Assembly (NCBI GenBank): GCA_916048095.2
Contig: OU696586.1
Coordinates: 5,406,249 to 5,470,248, forward strand
From: Sacculina carcini
Lineage: Eukaryota; Arthropoda; Thecostraca; Sacculinidae
DNA length: 64,000 nt
Direction: 5' to 3'
Made by a program: the position numbers and the translations under genes. Below are positions 45,161 to 56,351 of the stretch, in pieces. Under the pieces are notes generated by a model. That model ran no database searches and was not told the DNA's origin. It saw only the letters and a list, made by a program, of their open reading frames with translations. Within the stretch, counting starts at the first letter, position 1; each line of letters begins with the position of its first letter.

Positions 45161-48100
45161 TCAAAAATAGTGAAAATCCGGTGTTGTCTTGAATCTAACC
45201 GTACGACCGCATCTGGTAGTGATTGTCTTTGGTAGCGATGCACGAGGAGCAGGTACAGGAACAGGCCGTGTCGTAGTGGTGCTGGCGGGCGTAACACGTG
45301 CACGTGGAACCGGACGAGGCTGCGACGAAGGGGCCTTGACCGGTGACGCAGCAGTGACGATGGCTGGCTTCAGACGATCTATCGAGACGGACTCTGACCC
45401 GCCAGTTGGCAGAGCGATGGTGAAAACCTTCGGCGTTCTGGATACGACGCGAAAAGGGCCCCGATAAGGTGCCTCGAGTGGACGGCGGACACGATCGACA
45501 CGCAACCACACATGCTCACATGTCATCAGCTGCGCTGGCACGTAGGATGTCGGAGTGCTGTGTGACGTGCCGGCTGACAAGCTGTGAAAGTCGATCTCCT
45601 GCATTCTCTTGTTGAGTTCGCCCACGAAGTCGTGCTGTGCTTTAATGGACACGTTTTCACCTGTTGGCACCCGAGGACACAGCAGATATCCGCCCGTAAC
45701 AGCCGTGAATGGCGAAAAACCGGACTCCGCGGGCAGCAATCGGATCCCCAACATGACGACCGGAAGAGCCGAAAGCCAGCATTCTTTACGGGCTATGATA
45801 GCTGTTTTAATTACGCGATGAAGACGCTCTACCATGCCGTTAGATTGGGGGTGATAGGCGGTCGTCCGAACACGATGAAAACCTACCAGTTTGGATAATT
45901 CCTCGAACAGTTCAGATTCAAACTGGGTTCCGCGATCCGTTACCACATGGAGTGGGACACCGAAACGCGAAATCCAGCCAGTGAAGAAGGCGTTGGCAAC
46001 AGATGCTGCAGTGATGTCAGTGAGTGGCATCGCCTCGGGCCAGCGGCTTGCACGATCGACGCATGTCAGTATGTATCTGAACGGCGTGGAAAATGAGTGA
46101 CCAGCTGTAACCGCCGGCGGCAGAGGCCCGACGAGATCTAAGTGAACCACCTCGAATCGTGCGCTAGGAAGATCAAACTGCGAAAGTGGCGACTTTGTGT
46201 GGCGGGTGATCTTTGATTGTTGGCAGGCAGTACAACTACGTACCCAATCTTTAATATCTTTGTCCATGTGAGGCCATACATACCTGGATTTTATCACGCG
46301 TGTGCTGGCGCGAACCCCAGGATGTGCAATATTGTGCAGCTGCTGGAACACGTGAAACCGGCATCTCTGCGGTAGAAACGGCCTAGGATGAGGCGTTGTT
46401 GTATCACACAGTAGCACGGTATCATCGGACAAGTTGAACTTCTTCAGGCTGTCGGCGTGAATCATAACATCGCGATCATCCAGCTGAGCACGCGCAATGG
46501 CGGGCAGATCAAATGCTTCCAATTGGATGACGTTCACATCTCTCGAAAGGCAATCTGCGACCACGTTCTCGGCGCCGCGAACATGCTGAACATCGGACAC
46601 ATATTCGGTAATATATGACCAATGCCGCTGCTGTCTGTCTGACTTAGCCATGCGAGGACTGCGAAAAGCCGAGACGAGCGGTTTGTGATCGGTTAGCAGC
46701 GTTACCGCTCGCCCCTCCAGGAAATGACGGAAATGTCCCACGGCGTAATAAGCGGCCAGCAACTCGCGGTCGTAGACAGAGTACTTCCGCTGCGCGGGAG
46801 AAGGCTTCTTTGAAAAAAACGAGATGGGCCTAGGCACCCCGTCCACCATCTGGTGAAGTGCAGCGCCAGCAGCCGTCGATGAGCAGTCGGTGACTAACTG
46901 AAGCTGATCACAGTTAGCTTTGGGATGAGGTAGCGTGCATGCGTCACTCAGGGCTCGCTTGACGCCTTCAAACGCAGCTATCTCGTCTGCAGTGAGCGAA
47001 AGGCTTTTTGAATTTGGCTCTATTCTACTGCGTTCCGACAAAGGGTGAACAAGGGTCGCGAAACCAGGGATCATACGGCGGTAAAAACCTACCATGCCCA
47101 GAAATCTACGCAGTGAAGCAGAATCAGAAGGTAAAGGAAAATCATTAATGACACTCACTTTGGAATCCGGCGGGCAAACACCGTCGGCAGTGATCTTGTG
47201 ACCAAGGAAATCAATCTCTGACCTGTAAAAAGAACACTTGTCCAGAGATAATCGGAGACCATGCTTTTCAAAAACGTCAAATACTGCTGCCAGGTCGCGC
47301 GTGTGCTGCTGCTCGTCAACCGAGAACACGAGAACATCGTCTAGATAAACGAATGTGCACGACAGGTGGGCAAGTATCGTACTCATCATGCGCTGAAAGG
47401 TGGCTCCGGCGTTTTTGAGACCCAACGGCATAAACAAATATTCAAATAAACCGAAAGGAGTCACTACAGCGGTTTTCGGTATGTCGGCTTCACTCATCGG
47501 AACCTGATGATATGCCTGTAGTAGGTCCAATTTGGAAAATACTGTCATGCCGTCTAAATGTGCTGACAGATCCTGGATATGTGGGATCGGAAATCTGTCA
47601 TGCACAGTCTTGACATTGAGCGCCCGATAATCTCCCGTGATGCGCCACTCGCCGGGTGCTTTCTTAGCAACCATATGAAGCGGAGAAGCCCACGGCGAGT
47701 TGGAGCGACGGACGACACCGGACGCTAAGAGATCTTCGAAAGCAGATCGAGCGGCATTATCTTTATCGGGCGTCAGTCGGCGAGGCCGAGCAAAGACCGG
47801 TGCGGCACTGCCCGTGTCAATGCTGTGCTGAACAGGCATAGAAACCATATTGTTTGACCGTGGTGCGAGTAGCGATGGATGATCAGACATCAACGTGCGC
47901 ACAGTATGAGGAAAATTACTCAAGTCGTTGACGACAAGGCCAACTGGTTGTGAACCACTTACCTTAGCCGGCGCTCGCAGCGAGGTTGTGGTGTCACGAA
48001 TGCAGTTGTGATGACAATCGACTATGAGTTTAAAGTGGCGCAAAAAATTGTGGCCCAGCAATGGAGACACTGCGTCGGATACTACAAATGTCCATGTGAA

Positions 48101-48634
48101 CTTCCGACGCAGCTTCTGCAGCACAATGTCGACACGAACCTCACCGTGTACTATCATGGGCTGGCCATTGGCTGCGGATAACCGCACTAATGTTGGCAGG
48201 AGCGACAGTGTGCTTACCTCGGTCCGTGGAAGGACGGAGACACCTGCTCCGGTGTCAACAATGAAGGACAACCATTTGGTGCCGACACGAGCTGCTACTG
48301 TGAGGAGCGGCAGGCCACCTGATGCAGCTACCATGGCCTGCCGATCTAGTTTTCCGGGGTCGACGGACGGGAACGATCGGCAGGCACCGGCGAGGAGCCC
48401 CTGGATGATGGTTGCATCGCTAGATTTGCTGGTTTCCGTGGCCACTGACACCATGGCTTGCACGTGCGTGCAGCGGCGCCAAAAAATATATGACCACGAC
48501 ACACTTTCGGGCGTTGGTCGGAATGAAAAGGCTGCAGTCCTATGCCGTATCTGGCGTTGGATAGTCTCTCCTGCTGTCGTCCGCGGCGATGAGTGGTCGC
48601 TGCTTGGGTAAACATACCGGGCGCGGCCAGGCAC
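45161..48634 (-). CDS. pol: Pol polyprotein of LTR element 2
   Basis: About 1,150 residues in one frame. Protease FIVDTGAGVSVLPR; RT FSKLDLLQAYHQVPM and FVYLDDVLVFS; RNase H LVTDCSSTAAGAALHQ; integrase zinc module (CTACQQSK) and core blocks VHLDLVGPLPP, VVTDRGTQFESELFEEL and YHPQSNGMVERLHR; C-terminal basic and Pro-rich tail. Typical Ty3/gypsy order. It overlaps gag in a different frame, consistent with frameshift expression. Confidence 0.93.
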   Translation of the reverse strand: MPGRARYVYPSSDHSSPRTTAGETIQRQIRHRTAAFSFRPTPESVSWSYIFWRRCTHVQAMVSVATETSKSSDATIIQGLLAGACRSFPSVDPGKLDRQAMVAASGGLPLLTVAARVGTKWLSFIVDTGAGVSVLPRTEVSTLSLLPTLVRLSAANGQPMIVHGEVRVDIVLQKLRRKFTWTFVVSDAVSPLLGHNFLRHFKLIVDCHHNCIRDTTTSLRAPAKVSGSQPVGLVVNDLSNFPHTVRTLMSDHPSLLAPRSNNMVSMPVQHSIDTGSAAPVFARPRRLTPDKDNAARSAFEDLLASGVVRRSNSPWASPLHMVAKKAPGEWRITGDYRALNVKTVHDRFPIPHIQDLSAHLDGMTVFSKLDLLQAYHQVPMSEADIPKTAVVTPFGLFEYLFMPLGLKNAGATFQRMMSTILAHLSCTFVYLDDVLVFSVDEQQHTRDLAAVFDVFEKHGLRLSLDKCSFYRSEIDFLGHKITADGVCPPDSKVSVINDFPLPSDSASLRRFLGMVGFYRRMIPGFATLVHPLSERSRIEPNSKSLSLTADEIAAFEGVKRALSDACTLPHPKANCDQLQLVTDCSSTAAGAALHQMVDGVPRPISFFSKKPSPAQRKYSVYDRELLAAYYAVGHFRHFLEGRAVTLLTDHKPLVSAFRSPRMAKSDRQQRHWSYITEYVSDVQHVRGAENVVADCLSRDVNVIQLEAFDLPAIARAQLDDRDVMIHADSLKKFNLSDDTVLLCDTTTPHPRPFLPQRCRFHVFQQLHNIAHPGVRASTRVIKSRYVWPHMDKDIKDWVRSCTACQQSKITRHTKSPLSQFDLPSARFEVVHLDLVGPLPPAVTAGHSFSTPFRYILTCVDRASRWPEAMPLTDITAASVANAFFTGWISRFGVPLHVVTDRGTQFESELFEELSKLVGFHRVRTTAYHPQSNGMVERLHRVIKTAIIARKECWLSALPVVMLGIRLLPAESGFSPFTAVTGGYLLCPRVPTGENVSIKAQHDFVGELNKRMQEIDFHSLSAGTSHSTPTSYVPAQLMTCEHVWLRVDRVRRPLEAPYRGPFRVVSRTPKVFTIALPTGGSESVSIDRLKPAIVTAASPVKAPSSQPRPVPRARVTPASTTTTRPVPVPAPRASLPKTITTRCGRTVRFKTTPDFHYF

Positions 48635-49188
48635 TGCGACGGCACCAGCGGCATCAACTCGTCTGCCAGCTTGCCGAGCTGTTCCAGCGGCGTCTGCTGT
48701 TGTGCAGCCAAGACCGGGCCGAGAGCTGGTGGTAACGCCTGAGTAAACTTGTGACGAACTAAATCTTCCGTCACTTTTACTTTGCGTGCACGCGCCATCA
48801 GCTCACTAAGATAAACAGATGGTCGACCAGTCATGACAGTGCTAGAAATGAGCTCCTCAAATAGCTCCGTTTTGGATTTCTCGAGAGTCTGAAGAACCTC
48901 GGATTTGAGCTGTGAGTATGACTCTTGCTCCATTGTAGCAGGACTGACTTTGCACACCACGTTCGGGGGCAGAGCTGCGATGACGTGGTAGAATTTTGTG
49001 GACTCTACCGACACTCGCTGGAGGCGAAATTGTGCCTCCATGATTGCGAACCAGCCTTCCATGCAATTCTCCATGAAAGGCGGTGGCTTAATAGTCACGC
49101 CATGCACAGGAGAAGCGGAAACGTCGACCACTGGTGTACTTTCGGCCCCGTTTTTAGTGGGAAATGGGGCGGCGTTATCGCTCGCCAT
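48346..49188 (-). CDS. gag: Gag polyprotein of LTR element 2
   Basis: About 280 residues from MASDNAAPFPTKNG. The core has a Gag-like helical pattern (WFAIMEAQFRLQRVSVESTK, FYHVIAALPPNVV, MARARKVKVTEDLVRHKF). It ends within pol. Confidence 0.85.
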   Translation of the reverse strand: MASDNAAPFPTKNGAESTPVVDVSASPVHGVTIKPPPFMENCMEGWFAIMEAQFRLQRVSVESTKFYHVIAALPPNVVCKVSPATMEQESYSQLKSEVLQTLEKSKTELFEELISSTVMTGRPSVYLSELMARARKVKVTEDLVRHKFTQALPPALGPVLAAQQQTPLEQLGKLADELMPLVPSQCLAAPGMFTQAATTHRRGRQQERLSNARYGIGLQPFHSDQRPKVCRGHIFFGAAARTCKPWCQWPRKPANLAMQPSSRGSSPVPADRSRPSTPEN

Positions 49189-49350
49189 AATGAAAGTTAA
49201 ATTTGTGAACAAATTGAACAGAAAAGAATGAAATGGTAAATTAAATGAAGAAAGAAATTTAAAGGAAAAAGATGAAATGAAGAAATCAAAACTCACGGAA
49301 GATGTGAACCTCGTAAGCGTCGAAGAATGATCACGTCCGGGTCACCAGTA

Positions 49351-49807
49351 TGTGGCGTCGTGAAGCCACATTGAAAACGAGGAAGACACGGCGAGAAAAG
49401 TCTATTGCAGGCGAGATCACAATACAAGATAATACCAGCGAACGCGAGCGAATCCGAGCGAATGGCCCTTTGACCGGCAGTGTGCCGTGTTATATAAGCT
49501 CGGTCATGTGACCTTTCACACGGTCACATGACCATTCACACGGTCACATTCACACACACACGCCTAACCGCGTTCACCAATACAGAAGGATACACACAGA
49601 CATACACTTGACATGCATACACGCCAGACACGCATACAAACGAGCGAAACGCACACACAAAGGATACACTTGGATACACACAGACATACACTTGACATGC
49701 ATACACGCCAGACACGCATACAAACGAGCGAAACGCACACACAAAGGATACACTTGAATACACACAGACATACAACCGCCCAACCACGCAACTTGCACGC
49801 CTCCACA
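49351..49807 (-). repeat. 5' LTR of LTR element 2
   Basis: Pair of 44374-44830, same 457-bp length and same internal 84-bp tandem repeat. Confidence 0.93.
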
Positions 49808-49863
49808 AGCCTCAAATGTATATTTTGATGGATGTGCAATAAATGCAATTTTCTTTACTTTAC

Positions 49864-49866
<3 letters not shown>

Positions 49867-49900
<34 letters not shown>
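49867..49900. repeat. (CA)n array at the end of copy A
   Basis: Short CA run following tttactttactttac. The equivalent array in copy B is about 130 bp. Confidence 0.85.
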
Positions 49901-49908
<8 letters not shown>

Positions 49909-49914
49909 ACATGA

Positions 49915-51135
49915 GCACTCTCTCTCTCTCTGCTTTCACAAATCTCTTTGCTGATGACGCCAAAATAATGATAACTATATCAACAACAACAACAACAACA
50001 ACATATATTCAATATAGCGCACATATTTATACACAGGCGCGAAAAAGACACAACCGACAGGAACATCACAGCGAGCAGGGAGTAGGCACAAATAGAAAAA
50101 TGAAAACACGTTTGCAAACAGGAACATGCTAGATGGCCGTTGGCTATCAGATAGCTCATCCGCCCTTGAAACAGGTTTTGTTTTTTTCCTGTCGGGTGTC
50201 TAGTCACCCTCCTCACTGCAGAACAGTGGGGGAGCCGGTTTAGTCGCCGACGACTCGACCATGAATCTGGTTGTACTGGAATTACACGGTTACCAGTAGC
50301 AGCGCGAAGCCTGACCAGACAAACAGTGCTACAGATTGTGAAATATTACAAGGCGATCTGCATCGATGGAGTTGCGAATGGCTGATGAGTTTTAATGTCT
50401 CAAAATGTCATGTAATGAAATTTGGAACAAGTCAAAAAAGGCCATTATTTGAGTATAAGCTGGGAGACTTGAAACTGAAGGAAATTGATCAAGAGAAAGA
50501 TTTGGGAGTTATTATACAAAATGATTTGTCTCCAGATGCTCATGTAAATTATATATACCGGAAAACATATGCAGCTATAATACGCATGAGATACGTCTTC
50601 AATCACATCGACCAAGATATGATGGGAAATAAAATAGTGACAATAATCAGACCAAGAATTGAGTATGCTGCCGTTGTATGGTGCCCACACGAAGTGCGAC
50701 ATATAAGAACAATGGAAAAATTACAGAGATTGGTGACCAAACTAGTACCGGAGATTCGTGCGCTTCCCTATGAGGAAAGGTTGGATGAGATGAATCTACC
50801 AACGCTTGAGAGAAGAAGAGAGAGGAGACTTAATTAACATCTACAGATTCATGACAGCAATACTGGATTCGATAGAAATTGGACTAGTGCAGCAAAACCA
50901 ACGAGGACGAGGCCATAATAAAAATTTAGAAAAACGAGATGTAGAAAAGACATAAAGAAATATAGCTTTCCGTTCAGCTGTGTGAATGAATGTAACAGTT
51001 TACACAAGACGATTGTAGAAGCCAATAGTATATCACTGTTTAAAAAAAACTTGACAAATATTGTAAAAAAGACAGGACAGTCCGAGCATAGCTCATATCT
51101 TGCAACCCAACTAGCTGAGTACAACTAGGTGAGTA
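49915..51135 (+). mobile_element. CR1-like LINE fragment with a nested insertion
   Basis: Opens at the RT catalytic motif LFADDAKIMITIS, is interrupted from about 49979 to 50290, and resumes as QTNSATDCEILQGDLHRW, MSFNVSKCHVMKFG, EKDLGVIIQNDLSPDAHV, MRYVFNHIDQDMM, EYAAVVWCPHE. After a stop at about 50836 the C-terminus (KDIKKYSFPFSCVNECNSLH, LATQLAEYN) is in other frames. Inactive fragment, 5' truncated. Confidence 0.8.
49979..50167 (-). mobile_element. SINE-like element with an L2-type tail
   Basis: Read on the minus strand it starts aagggcggatgagctatc, runs about 150 bp, and ends tttttcgcgcc...gtgcgctatat plus a (TTG)n tail. The reverse-complement copy at 57128-57279 starts at the same base, which suggests a defined 5' end rather than random truncation. 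Its 3' hairpin and tail match the L2-like LINEs at 30.4 and 51.3 kb. No clear pol III A/B boxes. Confidence 0.6.
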
Positions 51136-51329
51136 CACGAATATTGCTCTCGCTGTGTCTACACAATGTGTATGTATGCGTGTGTGGATGTAAGTGTGCG
51201 AGTGAGCTGGATCAAAGTGAGCTGGCTATACACGTGCTATGTTTTTATCAGGTTACCTCCTGACTGATGCAAGAATACAACGTGAATTAGCGGGAGAATG
51301 TTTCAAAATATTTGGCAATGAGGACAGAC
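51136..51329. other. Short non-coding spacer
   Basis: TG-rich run at about 51165-51205. No feature recognised. Confidence 0.35.
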
Positions 51330-51530
51330 TACAACAACAACAACAACAATGTATTTGTATAGCGCTCACACAGAAACAAGCGCGAAAGAGACAACAATTA
51401 GAAACAACAGTACACGATATCAAGATGTGAGAAAAGAAGTAGAAAATTCACAGAAAGGAATTTTTTAAAAATAATAATGGAGATAAATAAAATGAAAATA
51501 AGTAAAAACATAAGTAATTGTAAATTAGAG

Positions 51531-54500
51531 TCATAGGCAAGCGTAAGGTGTAAGAGTGCGAGAAGTGGGATCAGAAGATTTAGCAAAAAGATATTTACGA
51601 AGTGAGGAGGAAAATCTACTAAAGGATGAAGAGGAAGTGATTGAGGAAGGAAGATCATTGTAGACCCGAGGCGCATAGAAAGAAAAGGATTTTGCGGACC
51701 AAGGTGACTCGTTGATAGCGCGAGGACAGGATAAAGGACGATGAACACGAGAATTAAAGTCATTAGAAGAAACTAGAAGATCAGAAAGATAGGACGGGGA
51801 AGAGCTATTGTGCAGAATTTTATATATGAGACAACACAGCCGAAAATGAATCCTAGGAATGATGGGAAGCCAGTGGAATTGGAACAAGAATTGAGAGGTA
51901 TGGCAGCAAGGTGTAGGATGGAGCACAAAACGACAGGATTGATTAATTATTTTTTGAAGGATTTTCAGGGATTTGTTGGTAAGAATGTAGTGGAGTGAGC
52001 TGCAATAATCAAGACGAGAAAGAACAAGAGACTGTATTAATTTAATAGAAGAAGGCTGGTCTAAACAGGATCGAATAGGGTATAGACTGCGTAAAATCAA
52101 ACGACAGGTGCGCGAAATAGAGACAACATTGTTTGAAAAGGACAAGTTGGAATCGAAGATAGCACCTAAGTTTCGAACAGAGTGTAGTTCAGTGTATTGA
52201 AGAAAGGCAGATAAAGAGAAGAAACACAAAAAGGATATGCACAATATACACAACACCAGACACAATGACGCTACACCACGACAACCCTCAACGCAACCCC
52301 GTCACTCGCCCACTGCCCGACACATGAGACGCGATACCCGGGCGCGAGACTTGAAACATGAGACGCGTCATATGCACGCGCTCACACACAATAACATCCT
52401 CCCCTAAAGACGCTCTCGCTCTGCTATCTGCAAACGCTTCGATGAAAGTCAAACTCACACCACACAGAGGAAGCTACAGCGATTGGGAGTAATGGAGGAG
52501 AAATGCGCGGAGGGTGAAGGATAAGAAATTCAGACTTAGAAGTGTTGAGAATGAGGCGACGAGAGGTGGTCCAGGACATAATATCAGAGAGAATATCATT
52601 GAGAAGAGTGGCATGAGAGAAAGGACAAGGAATTAGGAGTTGTATATCATCGGCATAAATATGGAAAGGAATGTTGTATTTACAAAGGACAGGACAGAGA
52701 GAAGACATGTATAGATTGAAAAGAGTAGGACCCAAGATAGAACCTTGAGGGACACCAGAAATAAGAGAAGCAGATTTTGAAACAGTTGAATTGAAGTTTA
52801 CTGAAAAAGAGCGACCAGAGAGATAGGATTTGAGGAGAGACAATGCTGACGAGGATAGACCCAGAGAAGAAAGATCATTGATGAGAATGGCATGATTGAC
52901 AAGATCGAAGGCTAGAGACATATCGAGAAGAACAAGGAGAACTGATTGACGATAGGAAAATTTAGATAAGATTTCATGAGTAACTGAAATAAGGACGGAT
53001 TCCGTAGAGTGACAGGAGCGAAACCCAGATTGGAAAGGATGAAGGACCTGGGAAATAAGGGGAGACAACTGGGAAAAAATAGCTGATTCAAGGAGTTTTG
53101 AAGGAAAGCTGAGAAGAGATATAGGACGGTAATTAGCGCATTCAGACGGATTTAATGTAGGTTTTTTAAGGATAGGATGGACGATGGCATGTTTATCAGA
53201 TAGGAATTGGCCATGAAGAAATGATGAATTAATGAGATGTAATAGATAAGGAACAAGAGAAAATATTGAAGGGGAGATAGCTCTAAAATTAATAGGATCA
53301 GCCGGAGAGGAGGAAATTTTGAGGGAAGATATCATGGTAAGAATATCTGAAAGATGTATTTGCGAGAATGAAGTGAATTGTAGAGACACACGAGTATGTG
53401 TAACAGGGATATTGGAAGAGGGGAGTTTAGATTGAACAGTTAGGACTTTATTAGTGAAATGAGAAGATAATTGAGAGGCAGTTAGATTAGATAAAGAGGA
53501 GTTAGATCGAGAGCCAGTGAGAGAGTTTAGAGTTGTCCAAAGAGACTTAGGGGATCGGGAGAGCGAAGAGAGACGGGAGGAGAAGTAATTTTGTTTCGCT
53601 GCAGACAAGGCCGAGATATAAGAAGAGCGGGAAACATAGAAGGAAGACCAATCAGATGGATGAGATGTACGTTTCCAGATTCGTAGAAGTGAACGTTGAT
53701 GTCTTTTCAATAGACGAAGTTGAGAGTTAAACCAAGGAGGAGAAGAATTAGTTGTATTGCGCCGGATAAGTAAAGGAAACAAAGAGTCACTGATTTTAGA
53801 TAAAGCAGAAGATAGGTGGGGATAGATGTCCGAAGGATTCAGGAAATAAAGCGTTTGCAGAGGTAATAAGGAATCAAGTAATAGGTAAAACTGCATCGGA
53901 TCGAATTCTTTAAAGTTACGATAGGCAATCAAAGCAGGAGTATGAGGAGGCAGCGAGGCGAGACATGAAGAGTGGTAAGAAGAAGACTATGGTCAGACAG
54001 AGAAAGATCGGAAGGAAAGACAGTTACATTGGAGGGGGAATTGTCGGTAGTAAGGACAGGCGATGGGAAAAGGATAAGATCTAAGGAATGACCGGATATA
54101 TGAGTAGGCGAGGAAACAGGAGAGAACAAACCATGAGAGTCTAAGATAGTTAGAAATTGAGAAGCAAGGACATTAGAGCTAGGCGAATCCACCCAAAAGT
54201 TGAAATCGCCTAGGATAATAAAGCGACTAGAGAAAGAGGATATGATGCAGTCGAGGAGAGTAGGAAATTCAGTGAAAAAAGAAGAGCAAGTGCCAGGATG
54301 ATTATGGCGATAAATAATGGTGATACAGAACTTCGGAGAAGAAGGCGGTGAAAGTTGTAGAGCAAGGAATTCAATGGATGAGAAAGAACAAAGAGACGGA
54401 AAAGATAAGACTGAAACATGTAGAGATTTAGAGAAAATGCAGCCCACTCCACCACCGGAAGACTTGGTATTTGACCTAGATTTGTGTAGGAAGGAGTAAC

Positions 54501-54660
54501 CTGTGGGAATGTTAGAGGAGAAAGAAGGAATGTCGGAGTCAAAGAGCCAGGTTTCAACAAGACACAAAATTGCGAGAGAGTGGAGGGATAGGATATGGCA
54601 GAGATGAGTAGTTTTATTGCGTCAGGAACGAATGTTAATAAATCCAATAGGAATATTAGA
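51531..54660 (-). pseudogene. LINE ORF2: endonuclease and reverse transcriptase
   Basis: Endonuclease (54660-53945): LCLVETWLFDSDIPSF, SSGGGVGCIFSK, IIYRHNHPG, FIILGDFNFW and SLSDHSLLLT, the AP-endonuclease-type motif set. RT (53932-52470 and 52180-51531): NYRPISLLSFPSKLLESAIF, LVLLDMSLAFDLVNHAIL, SGVPQGSILGPTLFNLYMSS, FHIYADDIQLLIP, then SVRNLGAIFDSNLSFSNNV and WSAKSFSFYAPRVYNDLPSS. One stop, one frameshift and an LTR insertion interrupt it. Confidence 0.85.
52183..52464. mobile_element. Solo LTR nested in the LINE
   Basis: 282 bp, starts tgtagttcagtgt and ends cacaccaca (TG...CA), flanked by the 5-bp duplication cagag (52178-52182 and 52465-52469). The LINE frame resumes on the other side. 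A recombination remnant of an LTR element unrelated by eye to elements 1 and 2. Confidence 0.8.
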
Positions 54661-54702
54661 CCAAAGAGAGGAACTAGACAGGAAGAGCGATTAGAGGAAT
54701 GC

Positions 54703-55763
54703 TTAGGAGAGGATGCTTGGGAGGCTAGTCAGGTGGAAGAAGGAGAGACGGACGGACATAGTGCGGAGCCGGATATAATTTCTTACAGCCAAGAAAGAAG
54801 GACAGGAAGAGCTGAAAGATGAATGGTTATGTGGACGCAAAGACGAAGCACAATTGCTGCACCATTCAGGTGCTGAGCGGTCACAGTCACCAGACCTATG
54901 AGGGCCTGCACAATGACCACACATCACCGGACGTGTGCAGTGTGTTTCTTTGTGGCCGAGACCAGCACATCGACCACAGTGAGCTACCCAGTAACGATCG
55001 TAAACTGGGCATGAACGCAGTTCGATGAAGAGACGGTCACCGGCATTTTTGATGACTGAACGCACAGCTGGTGAAACAGACAAAACAGCATGTGATATAT
55101 TATTACGAGGAGTGGTGAAAAATAAAAGTTTGATCTCCGAGTCAGGCACAGATGACAGACAGTAATTTTTTGCTTTAGTGAAGAAACGAAAGAATCAGAA
55201 GAAAAGTTGGGAGGAATGTTAGCCATAGTAATCTTCGGGCGAAGCTGCGTGGCAGTCGGCAGTGAGACTTCAGCGTCCGGCATGGCCATGCGAACACGAT
55301 CGGCAGCCTTTTTGGCTGTAGCGGCGGAATCGCAGCGCAGCACCAGTCCGCCATGGACAGCAGGGCGCGAGGCAGACACCGGAATATCGCGCAGAGCCGG
55401 AGCAACAGACGATGTCGAAATGGGCGAGCTAGTCTTCGACTTTAAAACCACAGCATGTGACTCTTTCGGTTGAGGAGACGGTCGTGGAGTGGTAGAGGAA
55501 TCCTGTGGTGGCTGACGTAGTTCATTTAGAGTGCCCTCAATGGTCTGCAGGCGCTGGCCAAACGAAGAGAAATCTCCAGCCAACTGGATCGCGAACTTAG
55601 CTCGACCAAGACAGGGAGAACACACCCAAATGACCATTTTCAGTAGGTCCGTCCTGATACCAGTTAGAGAGGCACATTTGACGTGGGCCCGCGAATCACA
55701 TAAGTTGCATCCAACCCATTTGGAAGTCTCACCGGGAGATTTACAAATACAGCATTGACACAT
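54703..55763 (-). pseudogene. LINE ORF1 with PHD-type finger and zinc knuckles
   Basis: About 350 residues with one frameshift. N-terminal PHD-like finger CCICKSPGETSKWVGCNLCD then SRAHVKCASL and WVCSPC; coiled-coil-like AIQLAGDFSSFGQRLQTIEG; a middle RRM-like part (GLVLRCDSAATAKKAADRVR); C-terminal Cys-rich knuckles CGRCAGLGHKETHC and CGHCAGPHRSGDC. ORF1 proteins of CR1/L2 LINEs are known to carry such modules. Likely an RNA-binding chaperone in life. Confidence 0.75.
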
Positions 55764-55870
55764 TGCGCAACGTGAGATTCAGGTGAGAAACAACCAAACA
55801 ATCCCAAACAATTAAAAAACAAACTGAATACTCACCCAGCGACAAGAAGTATCAGGTAAGAAAGAACTAC

Positions 55871-56228
55871 AGAATCATAAATTTGAGCAGCGCGCGAAAG
55901 CAACCATACACCACAACTGTCGCTGGGAGAGTGGACTACGAGAAGTTGAGAAAATAATGAGATGAGCCCTCAAGATATTTGAGTCGCAGCACCCCACTGT
56001 CTATAGGGCCCCAAAAGCGCGGGCCCCCAAAAACGCTGGGCCCTAGGCAACTGCCTACTTTGCCTATACGTTTATCCGGTCCTGGGTGTGTGTGCCTGGC
56101 ACTTGGCGGCTCGTCCTGCGGCGTTGTGTTGCATTTTAGTGACAGAGTTTAATTAGTCTGTCTGCTTGAATATATCCGTAGTGTTTATATCAGCCGTGTG
56201 GTTGGAACCAGCCAACAAGTAGCTAGTC
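55871..56228. other. Spacer with a hAT-like fragment
   Basis: About 55990-56088 reads, in reverse complement, ccaggaccggataaacgta then taggcaaagtaggca and gttgcctagggccc, the style of a hAT MITE end. The other end is not seen. The rest is unassigned. Confidence 0.45.
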
Positions 56229-56351
56229 TTGGTTGGATTCACATGTATTTTAACGATAACGAGATAATTAGTAGATACAATCCCTTGCATACGGTTACCT
56301 CGCATACACAAGGGTAGAAATATTGTTTGTAGTGACTTCCTGACATTCAAT

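Larger units (their letters stand above)
44374..49807 (-). mobile_element. LTR retrotransposon 2 (Ty3/gypsy), looks whole and young
   Basis: LTRs of 457 bp at 49351-49807 (5') and 44374-44830 (3'), TG...CA ends, 4-bp target duplication agcc. The LTRs differ at about one site by eye. A primer-binding site (tggtgacccggacgtgatc) follows the 5' LTR by three bases. gag and pol are both long and open. The intact empty site is present in copy B at about 63380, so it inserted after the duplication. Confidence 0.95.
37271..49902. repeat. Segmental duplication, copy A
   Basis: Starts with ttggttggattcacatg, as does copy B at 56229, and runs collinearly through the cuticle gene, LINE tail, MITE and LINE to the same CA-array junction. 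It carries an extra 5.4-kb LTR element at 44374-49807. Around 37.70-38.00 kb copy A has its own CA-rich sequence not shared with B. Confidence 0.88.
51330..55870 (-). mobile_element. L2/CR1-like LINE with ORF1 and ORF2, nearly full length
   Basis: 5'-3' on minus: 5' UTR to about 55870, ORF1 (55763-54703), endonuclease and RT ORF2 (about 54660-51531), 3' UTR, GCGC...GCGC hairpin and (TTG)n tail at 51330-51349. It is inactive: one frameshift in ORF1 at an A-run near 55160, a stop near the ORF2 start (about 54625), a frameshift near 53945, and a nested solo LTR at 52183-52464. Confidence 0.85.

Noticed and set aside
56229-56350. The LINE at 36.4-37.3 kb as the cause of the duplication
   Set aside because: Its 5' end coincides with the breakpoint, but copy B lacks any LINE at its edge and no shared target duplication is seen; coincidence cannot be excluded.
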